Of a stretch of 64,000 bases of DNA, positions 57,758 to 64,000 are shown piece after piece (within the stretch, counting starts at the first letter, position 1; every line of letters begins with the position of its first letter). The stretch is from Flavonifractor sp. An306 (GTDB lineage Bacteria; Bacillota; Clostridia; Oscillospirales; Oscillospiraceae). Both the position numbers and the translations under genes were made by a program. Below the pieces are notes generated by a model that searched no databases, was not told the origin of the DNA, and saw only the letters and a list, made by a program, of their open reading frames with translations. The stretch covers positions 1 to 64,000 of the forward strand of contig NZ_NFIQ01000012.1 in assembly GCF_002159455.1 (NCBI RefSeq), given 5' to 3'.

Positions 57758-58900
57758 TTAGTTCAGATAATCCATCAGAGACTGGGGAATGACGTTGGCG
57801 CCTACCTGGATGGCGGCGTTGTAGCTGGTCTGAGCCCAGGAGAGGGTCAGAATGGCCTCTACCTCGTCAATATTCTCAATGCTCTGTCGCTCGCTGTTAA
57901 GTGCGTCAAAGGTGCTCTCCAGCTGCGTCTTGTTGGTTTCCAAGTATTTGGCTTTGGTGTCCAGGGCGGTGTGCTGCTTGCTGACCGCGTCCTGGGCGTC
58001 ACGGAACTTGTTGACCAGACGCTGAGCATCCTCATAATCGCCGGCAGGGCCCCAGGTCTTGGTCTCTTCGTTATAACCCTTAAAAACTTCGGCCGCCCGG
58101 AGCATAATGGAGACAATGTTCTTGGGATCGCCGTCCTCGTCAAAGCCGGTGCCGCCGATAAAATCGGTGCCCCGGATGGCGGCGTCAAAGGCGGTGGAAT
58201 CAATGACGTTTCCGTCCTTGTCCACCTCAAAGCCCTTGCCGATATCCACATACAGGTGCTCCGCGTTCCACTTGTCCAGCATGTCCTGGTTGGTCATCTT
58301 GTCGCCGTTCGGGTCGGCTGGGTCAACCGGGACCGGTTTATTGTTTTCGTCCAGATAGACTTTATCATAGTAAGTGGGGTCCGGATCATCCAGGCGAATG
58401 CCGCGGTAGGTGAGATAGTGCTTATCCCCATTGACCGGATCTTCCACAGTCTCTATGGCGAAGGGGGGATTCTGGGTATCAGCGCCGCCGAAGATGTAGT
58501 CGGTGCCGTATTTGCTGTTCAGGCTCTGCACCATGGACTCCGCGCCGGAGAGGATCACATCGCCGAAGGTGTTGCGGACGGTGGCGTTGGGGTCGTTCAG
58601 ACCGGCGATCAGGGGTGTCTCGGCCAGATCCTGAGACAGCTTATCAAGAAAGTCATCAGCAATATCCCAGGCGGAGGAGAACTTGTTGTACACCATGGTG
58701 TTGTTGGAGGCCTGGGCGTTGGTGGCGTTCAGGGAACTGTGAATCTTGAACGCACGGGTAGCCGCGGCGGGATCCGCGGCATAGGTGTCAAAATTTCGCT
58801 TGGTCATCAGCTTATTCATGGCGGAATAGAGCTGATTGGAAGACTTCATCAGATTGTTTTGGTATGTATACAGGGTACTGTTGGTGGTAATGCGCATCAT
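57758..58900 (-). CDS. flgL: Flagellar hook-associated protein FlgL (HAP3)
   Basis: A 380-residue flagellin-like protein at the hook-filament junction. The N-terminal D0/D1 MRITTNSTLYTYQNNLMKSSNQLYSAMNKL and the conserved AADPAAATRAFKIHSSL match the FlgL/flagellin DDPAG-type motif. The C-terminal helix LTLSWAQTSYNAAIQVGANVIPQSLMDYL is typical. The middle (residues about 130-260) is a variable, Asp-rich domain. A second ATG one codon later is equally possible. It is transcribed after flgK, 30 nt away. Confidence 0.93.
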   Translation of the reverse strand: MMRITTNSTLYTYQNNLMKSSNQLYSAMNKLMTKRNFDTYAADPAAATRAFKIHSSLNATNAQASNNTMVYNKFSSAWDIADDFLDKLSQDLAETPLIAGLNDPNATVRNTFGDVILSGAESMVQSLNSKYGTDYIFGGADTQNPPFAIETVEDPVNGDKHYLTYRGIRLDDPDPTYYDKVYLDENNKPVPVDPADPNGDKMTNQDMLDKWNAEHLYVDIGKGFEVDKDGNVIDSTAFDAAIRGTDFIGGTGFDEDGDPKNIVSIMLRAAEVFKGYNEETKTWGPAGDYEDAQRLVNKFRDAQDAVSKQHTALDTKAKYLETNKTQLESTFDALNSERQSIENIDEVEAILTLSWAQTSYNAAIQVGANVIPQSLMDYLN

Positions 58901-58930
58901 AATCCATTCACCTCAAATCCAAAAGCGGGT

Positions 58931-60916
58931 TTACATGGCCAGCAGAGAGTCCAGCGCGGTATTCAACGTGGTCATCAGCCGGCAGGCGGCGGAATAGGCC
59001 TTCTGATAGGTCATCAGGCTTGTGGCCTCATCGTTCAGATCCACGCCCATTACGCTGTCACGGTCTACATAAATGTCGTTAGCGGTAACGAGATGATTGT
59101 TGAGCACAGCGTCGGTGGTCATCTGATCCTCTGCCAGTGTAGACTGGATCCGCAGCAGCATATTTTCAAAGGAGCCGGTATAGGCATCGCCCGCGGCGCC
59201 CGGGTTAATGTTGCCGGGGAGGAAGTCGATATCTTCCCGATTGAACAGATCCAAGAACTTGGCCAGCTGGGAGGTATCGCCGCTGGGAGCGTTGGGGTCA
59301 TCCGTGGCCTGGATGGAAACCTTATCATTGCTCCAGTCGAAGGAGACGGAGATATTGGCGGCGGTAATATTGCTCGTATCGTTGCCCGAGCTGCTGTTGC
59401 TGAACAGAACGCCGCTGCCTTCAAGGCCGGTGTCATTCAGCTCGTTCATCGCCTCGGCAAAGGTCCGGGCCAGATTGTCCAGGGTCATCCGATAATAGGG
59501 AATACCCCGCTTAGAGGAGGCATCCGGATCCACAGTGGAGTCAGCGGGGGAATTTGCGGCAGCCAGCGCGGAGCCCAGCGTGCCGTTAAGGTCACCGGCG
59601 TCCACCGAAGGGCCGGCGTTGCCAACAGTGACGGAATATTCGCCGGTTGCGGGGTCCTGTACCTTCTGCAGCTCGGTAACGGTCTGATTGGACAGGAGCG
59701 TTTCCTTGTTGCCGCCTGCCAATTGAATGGTAAACGACGTAGGCGTTTCCGTGGCCTCAACGTCTACATAGCCTTCCAGTTCTGTGAGGAACTGCTGACG
59801 CTCTGCAATGGCCGCATCAATTGTAGCCTGATCCCCGCCGCCATAGATCACGGCGTTCAAAGCTGCGATCTGATTCAGAATATCGTTGACCCCATCCACA
59901 TTGCTCTGCAGCGCCTTATCAAGGGACTCGGGAGTAGTGGAATACTCACCCTTCTCGGTGAGCAGCTCCCGGAGGGACTGGAGGGAACCGTACAGGTCGT
60001 TGTCCAGCAGCACGATATCCCCCTGCAAAGTAGGATCAGGATGAGCTTCACCCTTTGTGTTGGTCAGGCCGCTGAGGGTGATATTGTAACGACCATCGTC
60101 CGAGCAGTCAAGATGTGTAGCGTACTCGCCTTGTACCAGCGTGTGGTTGTGGGGCGGGTCGTTGGCCAGGGTGATGGTCAATTCCTCAATTTCGGTGTCC
60201 GCTCCAATATCTTTCATTCTGTACTTTACGTCTACCTTGACATACTCGTTCAGCTTATCCAGCAGCAGATTCCGCTGATCCCGCAGTTCCAGACCCTCGT
60301 CGCCCCGGATATCGGCATTGCGGATGGCCACATTCAGCTCCTGAATATTTTTCAGGATATTATTGACCTCAGTGACTTCCTGGTCCAGCTTATCCTGGTA
60401 GGTCTTATCCAACTGCTCCAGCTTGCTGGCATAAGAGTTAAAAAGGCTGGCCAAGGACTTGGAAGACTCCCGAATCAGGCTGTTGTAAGTACCCACGCCG
60501 TTGGTGATGGCCTCGTTGATCAGATCCCGCAGGTCGTTGAGCTGGCTGAGGATCACGCCGTCGTCCTGCTCCAGATCGCCCTTGCCCACTTCGTCCAGAA
60601 TGGTGGCCAGATCGTTCAGGCCGCCCAGCTTGGCGTTGGCGCTGCCCACGTCGGCCACAGCCTTGCGGTAGGAGATGTCAAGGCCGGGGTCCCGCAGCTG
60701 GTCCACGCCCGCCACCACGGCGCCCTGGCCGATACGGGTCTTATAGCTGGAGAAATAGCGGTCGGCGGCGCCGGGGATCAGGCTGACCTGATTCAGCCGC
60801 TGGCGGGTGTAGCCCTCCGTGTTGATGTTGGTGATGTTATTGCCTGTTACGTCCAGGCCCTTTTGGGCGGCATAGATACCCAGCCGCACGGTACCGAAGG
60901 AGCCAAATGTACCCAT
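58931..60916 (-). CDS. flgK: Flagellar hook-associated protein FlgK (HAP1)
   Basis: A 661-residue rod/hook family protein. It starts MGTFGSFGTVRLGIYAAQKGLDVTGNNITNINTEGYTRQ, the classic FlgK N-terminus, and ends SLMTYQKAYSAACRLMTTLNTALDSLLAM, the heptad-rich C-terminus. The middle is longer than in small FlgK proteins (about 500-550). The start is the ATG with GAGGAGG 8 nt upstream; the upstream in-frame stretch lies inside flgN. It should cap the hook and receive FlgL. Confidence 0.94.
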   Translation of the reverse strand: MGTFGSFGTVRLGIYAAQKGLDVTGNNITNINTEGYTRQRLNQVSLIPGAADRYFSSYKTRIGQGAVVAGVDQLRDPGLDISYRKAVADVGSANAKLGGLNDLATILDEVGKGDLEQDDGVILSQLNDLRDLINEAITNGVGTYNSLIRESSKSLASLFNSYASKLEQLDKTYQDKLDQEVTEVNNILKNIQELNVAIRNADIRGDEGLELRDQRNLLLDKLNEYVKVDVKYRMKDIGADTEIEELTITLANDPPHNHTLVQGEYATHLDCSDDGRYNITLSGLTNTKGEAHPDPTLQGDIVLLDNDLYGSLQSLRELLTEKGEYSTTPESLDKALQSNVDGVNDILNQIAALNAVIYGGGDQATIDAAIAERQQFLTELEGYVDVEATETPTSFTIQLAGGNKETLLSNQTVTELQKVQDPATGEYSVTVGNAGPSVDAGDLNGTLGSALAAANSPADSTVDPDASSKRGIPYYRMTLDNLARTFAEAMNELNDTGLEGSGVLFSNSSSGNDTSNITAANISVSFDWSNDKVSIQATDDPNAPSGDTSQLAKFLDLFNREDIDFLPGNINPGAAGDAYTGSFENMLLRIQSTLAEDQMTTDAVLNNHLVTANDIYVDRDSVMGVDLNDEATSLMTYQKAYSAACRLMTTLNTALDSLLAM

Positions 60917-60929
60917 GCTGTCGTCCTCC

Positions 60930-61376
60930 TCAAGCTCTAAAATCTGTTGTATGCGCCGGACCCTTCTCCGACGATTTCCGGGCGGCTGGTCCGCCCCGTT
61001 CCAATTGCCGCTCAATTTTGCGCAGATCGCTTTCCATCAGGGTACGGGCGGCGCCCTGCGCGCTGGAAAGAACCTGATAGGTCCGCATAAGCCGTTCCAC
61101 CGTCTGCTGGGTTTCGCTCCGCAGGGCGTCGGGGGCATGACGGGGCAGCTCCCGCAAAGGAATCTGTTCCAGACCCAGCTGCTTGAGCAACTGGTTTCTG
61201 CGCTGTTCCTGCCCCCGCAGGGACATGGTGGCCGCCTGTTCCTGCTTCATGCAGGCGTCCAGCGTATCCAGATCACCGGCCTGAACCGCCGCGATTTTCT
61301 TCTGCTCTACAGCGTTCAGATCTGTCAGCTCCTGGTGGAGTTTTTGCAAAAAAGTGAGATAATCTTTAAATTCCAT
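60930..61376 (-). CDS. flgN: Flagellar export chaperone FlgN
   Basis: A 148-residue helical protein in the FlgN position between flgM and flgK. The pattern LTFLQKLHQELTDLNAVEQKKIAAVQAGDLDTLDACMKQEQA is typical of FlgN, which binds the C-termini of FlgK and FlgL before export. Its stop is 13 nt before flgK. The start lacks a good ribosome site (GAGGG 13 nt upstream), so coupling to flgM is likely. Confidence 0.88.
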   Translation of the reverse strand: MEFKDYLTFLQKLHQELTDLNAVEQKKIAAVQAGDLDTLDACMKQEQAATMSLRGQEQRRNQLLKQLGLEQIPLRELPRHAPDALRSETQQTVERLMRTYQVLSSAQGAARTLMESDLRKIERQLERGGPAARKSSEKGPAHTTDFRA

Positions 61377-61382
61377 ACTGAT

Positions 61383-61685
61383 TCAGCGGCCCTCCAACAG
61401 CAACATGCGCGCCGCGATTTCTCCGGGATTAGCCTGATAGGTCCCGTCAGCTACCTGCTGGCGCAGCGTTTCAATCTCCTGATGGGTGGGGCGGATGCGA
61501 ACCTGCCGGGAGATCTGCCCCACTGTTTCCTTCACTCGTTTTTCCATCTCATCCAAGTGGGAGGAAAACTGGACCTGATCATACCGCTGCTCCGACGTCT
61601 TGACGGACGCCGCGCCATTTTTTCTGGCGTAAGACGAAACACCTCCGGCGGAATAAATGCCGGTGGGATAAATCGGAGCCACCAC
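61383..61685 (-). CDS. flgM: Anti-sigma-28 factor FlgM
   Basis: A 100-residue protein whose C-terminal half fits FlgM: QVQFSSHLDEMEKRVKETVGQ and then TLRQQVADGTYQANPGEIAARMLL, the sigma-28-binding helices. The start is set at the GTG at 61685 because AAAGGGAGGG lies 6 nt upstream and this gives the usual family length. A longer version from an ATG at 61769 has poor spacing, and its first codons overlap the likely promoter. FlgM holds SigD until the hook is complete, then is exported. Confidence 0.85.
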   Translation of the reverse strand: MVAPIYPTGIYSAGGVSSYARKNGAASVKTSEQRYDQVQFSSHLDEMEKRVKETVGQISRQVRIRPTHQEIETLRQQVADGTYQANPGEIAARMLLLEGR

Positions 61686-61758
61686 AGCAAGCCCTCCCTT
61701 TCCTAAAAATTTTGGTTTTTTGGGGCCAGAGTACGGGCCGCCATACCTTTCAATATAT

Positions 61759-61785
61759 ATATCGTCCATTCCTCTTATAAAATAA
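61759..61785 (-). promoter_or_regulatory. Candidate sigma-28 promoter of the flgM operon
   Basis: Minus strand TTAT (61785-61782), 15 nt, GACGATAT (61766-61759). The leader to the GTG at 61685 is about 65 nt. Confidence 0.5.
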
Positions 61786-61839
61786 GGGCAAACGAAAAAA
61801 AACCATGCTTTTGTGCTGGGAATAATTTTTGCAAACCTC

Positions 61840-61866
61840 TTATCTTTTTTCTCTATTGGTCGATAT
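61840..61866 (+). promoter_or_regulatory. Candidate sigma-28 promoter of the hemerythrin gene
   Basis: TTAT (61840-61843), 15 nt, GTCGATAT (61859-61866), 67 nt before the ATG. The same half-site layout as the two other candidates in this region. Confidence 0.5.
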
Positions 61867-61933
61867 GTTTAATGGGGTTTATATCCGGCAGAAGCATGAT
61901 TTATGCAAAATTTGGAAAGGAGCATACTAAGAG

Positions 61934-62329
61934 ATGAAATATGAATTAACAGACGATCTGCTCACTGGCAACGCTCTGATTGACTCGGAGCACCGGGAAC
62001 TGTTTGCAGCGGTCAACAATCTGATGGATGCCTGCACACAGGGCAAAGGCCGGGATCAGATCCAGAAGACGGTTCAGTTTTTGGGGGACTATGTGGCCAA
62101 GCACTTCCGGGATGAGGAGGGCCTGCAGACCAAGAGCAATTATCCCGGATATCCGGCTCACAAGCAGTTCCACGACGGGTATCGCCGCAAGCTGGCGGAG
62201 ACCACCCAGGTACTGACACGGGAGGGACCCTCTGTGAAGGCGCTGGGCGACCTCAATGGTGTGGTAGCCATCCTGGTTTCCCATATCCGCACGGAAGATA
62301 AGCGCCTGGCCCGCCACATCAAGGGCTGA
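61934..62329 (+). CDS. Bacteriohemerythrin
   Basis: A 131-residue four-helix hemerythrin with the di-iron ligand pattern: H in ALIDSEHRELF, H and E in YVAKHFRDEEGLQ, H pair in YPAHKQFHDGY, and H with D in LVSHIRTEDKRLARHI. It binds O2 and in motile anaerobes often feeds aerotaxis or O2 detoxification. It has a sigma-28-like promoter and neighbours flagellar and chemoreceptor genes, which supports an oxygen-sensing motility role. AAAGGAG precedes the ATG. Confidence 0.93.
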   Translation: MKYELTDDLLTGNALIDSEHRELFAAVNNLMDACTQGKGRDQIQKTVQFLGDYVAKHFRDEEGLQTKSNYPGYPAHKQFHDGYRRKLAETTQVLTREGPSVKALGDLNGVVAILVSHIRTEDKRLARHIKG

Positions 62330-62351
62330 TGCTCCTGCCGTTCCATAGAAG

Positions 62352-62395
62352 AAAAGACATCCCCGGAAACCCTTGGGTTTCCGGGGATGTCTTTT
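62352..62395. terminator. Bidirectional terminator
   Basis: A 21-bp perfect stem, AAAAGACATCCCCGGAAACCC (62352-62372) with its complement at 62375-62395. It separates the hemerythrin and chemoreceptor genes. Confidence 0.9.
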
Positions 62396-62403
62396 GTCTT
62401 ATG

Positions 62404-64000
62404 TTATTCGTCCAGGCTGAAATCGCTCTGGTCGCGCAGGGTAAACTTGGCAACCAGTTCCTTCAGCAGGTGGGACTGGCCGGACAGCTCCTCGCTGGCG
62501 GCAGCGCTCTCCTCCGCGGTGGCGGAGTTGGTCTGCACCACGCTGGAGATCTGGTCGGTGCCCTCGGTGACCTGGTGGATGGCCTCGGTCTCGGAGACAA
62601 TATTCTCGGCCACCTCGTTCATGTAGCTGACCGCCTTTTCTGCCAGCTCCATGGTGGAATTCAGGGCTGCGCTGACGTCCTCGGTCAGCTGGCTGCCCCG
62701 TTCCACGTTGGCAGTGGAGCGCTCGATCAGCTCCTTGGTCTGCTTGGCGGCCTGGTCGGACTTGGAGGCCAGGCTGCGCACCTCGTCGGCCACCACGGCG
62801 AAGCCCTTGCCGGCGCTGCCGGCCCGGGCGGCCTCCACGGCGGCGTTCAGAGCCAGGATGTTGGTCTGGAAGGCAATGTTCTCAATGGTCTCAATGATCT
62901 GGCTGATCTCCTGGTGGCCCTTGAGAATGTCAGCCATGGCGGAGCGCAGGGCGCCCATCTTTTCGTTGCTGGCCACCACCTGGCCGCCGGCCACATGGGA
63001 GCTGTCCTGAGCCAGTTTGGCGGCCTCGGCGTTTTTCCGGGAGGTGTCGTCAATGTCGTTGATGGTGGCAGACAGCTCCTGTACGGCGCTGGCCTGCTCC
63101 GTGGCGCCCTGAGCCAGGGCCTGGGCGCCGGAAGAGACCTGCTCGGCGCCGGCGGAGACCTGCTCGGCGGCGGTGTGGATCTGGGACATGGTTTCGCTCA
63201 GACGGTTTTCCAGATCCTGTACGGTGGTCAGCACCTCCGCCATGTCGCCCACGTACAGGTCACGGTGCTGAGAGCGGACGTTCAGGTTGCCGCGGGACAT
63301 TTCGCCCAGCAGATAGCCGATATCCTGAATAATACCCTGGAGGAGATGGACAATCTCTCCGGTGGCCTCACTCAGCTGGCCAATCTCATCTCTCCGGTTG
63401 AAGGTGGGGACAGGGGAGGCCAGGTCGCCCTGCTCCAGGCCCTGGATGCGCTGGACACACAGGCGGATGGGCTTGCCCAGCCCGTTGGCAACCCGAATGG
63501 AGAGGACGACGGCGGCCACTACCACAGCGGCTACCAGAATGGCGATAATAACGATGTTGCGGTAGGTAGTGCCCATAAAGTCGGAGACATAGACGTTTAC
63601 GGCCAGGCTCCAGCCGTCGGTGCCGGGCACAGGGCTGTAGGCCAGATATTTGCTCACGCCGTTGTAAGTATATTCACCGAAACCGGTCTCGCCCGCCACC
63701 ATTTTGCTCTCGAGGGCGGCCAACTCCGCCAGGGAGGCATTGGTCTTGGCCTCTTCCACAGTGTTTTCCTGGTTCATGACGTTGTCCATATTGATGTGAG
63801 CGATGGTATTGCCGTTCTTGTCCAGCATGTAGGCGCCGCTGTTCTCACTCACCTCAATGGTAGCCATAATATCGTTCAGGAAGGTCTCCTTGGGCACGAA
63901 ATAGACCACACCGGCAACCCGGCTGTTGGGGATACCGTCCTGCCACAGGGGAGCGGCCACCATCAGAGACAGCTCGCCGGTGACCTTGCTGACCGTGGGA
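62404..64000 (-). CDS. Methyl-accepting chemotaxis protein, N-terminus outside window
   Basis: At least 531 codons are visible and the frame stays open to the window edge. The visible part starts inside a dCache-type sensor ([57 protein letters not shown]). A transmembrane helix ([20 protein letters not shown]), HAMP and the signalling hairpin follow, with the tip [23 protein letters not shown] and [16 protein letters not shown] intact. It relays a chemical signal to CheA/CheW. dCache domains bind amino acids or other small ligands; the ligand is not known. No pentapeptide CheR tether is seen at the C-terminus (DFSLDE). Confidence 0.93.
   Translation of the reverse strand, partial: PTVSKVTGELSLMVAAPLWQDGIPNSRVAGVVYFVPKETFLNDIMATIEVSENSGAYMLDKNGNTIAHINMDNVMNQENTVEEAKTNASLAELAALESKMVAGETGFGEYTYNGVSKYLAYSPVPGTDGWSLAVNVYVSDFMGTTYRNIVIIAILVAAVVVAAVVLSIRVANGLGKPIRLCVQRIQGLEQGDLASPVPTFNRRDEIGQLSEATGEIVHLLQGIIQDIGYLLGEMSRGNLNVRSQHRDLYVGDMAEVLTTVQDLENRLSETMSQIHTAAEQVSAGAEQVSSGAQALAQGATEQASAVQELSATINDIDDTSRKNAEAAKLAQDSSHVAGGQVVASNEKMGALRSAMADILKGHQEISQIIETIENIAFQTNILALNAAVEAARAGSAGKGFAVVADEVRSLASKSDQAAKQTKELIERSTANVERGSQLTEDVSAALNSTMELAEKAVSYMNEVAENIVSETEAIHQVTEGTDQISSVVQTNSATAEESAAASEELSGQSHLLKELVAKFTLRDQSDFSLDE

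Noticed and set aside
1-64000. Apparent excess of GGTACC sites across the window
   Set aside because: A rough count, about two dozen, is near what random sequence of this GC content would give.

Overview
The window looks like chromosomal DNA of a GC-rich, flagellated, Gram-positive member of the Clostridia, most like the Oscillospiraceae (Flavonifractor, Pseudoflavonifractor or Lawsonibacter type). This is inferred from gene content: S-layer homology (SLH) proteins, RNase J, HemW, a FliW/CsrA pair, FlgM/FlgN/FlgK/FlgL, a MacAB-like exporter, Gram-positive style terminators and ribosome binding sites, and many extended -10 promoters. No marker here settles the genus.

Left arm (1-24.1 kb): the N-terminus of an RluA-type pseudouridine synthase lies divergent from hemW. 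Next come a phosphodiester glycosidase with SLH repeats, an ArsC/Spx-like protein, lipoate ligase, murA, a WalJ-type metallo-hydrolase overlapping rlmH, and a phosphohexomutase. An operon follows with a membrane-fusion adaptor, a MacB-type ATPase, a MacB-type permease and an SLH protein. Then come a PHP phosphatase and an MtnK-like kinase with slightly lower GC, an NlpC/P60 hydrolase, a WYL regulator, a second ArsC-like protein and RNase J behind a long leader.

Centre (24.16-37.20 kb): a compact one-strand cluster of phage morphogenesis genes follows PBSX/skin gene order. It holds terminase, portal, protease, decoration protein, capsid, connectors, contractile sheath, tube, frameshifted tail chaperone, LysM protein, hub, spike, gp25-like, baseplate J and tail protein I. 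It ends in a strong terminator. No long tape measure, tail fibre, lysis, integrase, repressor or replication gene is present. A 265-residue acidic protein occupies the tape-measure position. The chaperone gene carries a near-textbook -1 frameshift signal. A domesticated particle, such as a gene-transfer-agent-like or killer particle, is a reasonable hypothesis but is not proven.

Right-centre (37.2-54.9 kb): a minus-strand PadR, HAAS-domain, unknown-membrane-protein and SLH operon starts at a sigma-A promoter buried in a 45-bp perfect palindrome. Housekeeping genes follow: a D-2-hydroxyacid dehydrogenase, pyruvate carboxylase, a MATE exporter, recG, a C_GCAxxG_C_C protein, a D,D-carboxypeptidase, a ComEA-like protein with an OmpR-type two-component system and GerMN lipoprotein, metY, and a YbaK-type editing deacylase.

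Right arm (55-64 kb): motility and chemotaxis. A CheX-like protein and a CheY-like regulator face a minus-strand block flgM-flgN-flgK-flgL-DUF6470-fliW-csrA. A bacteriohemerythrin and a truncated chemoreceptor close the window. Three sites of the form TTAW-N15-GNCGATAT, candidate sigma-28 (SigD) promoters, sit upstream of the cheX-like gene, flgM and the hemerythrin gene. No tRNA, rRNA, CRISPR array or insertion sequence was seen.
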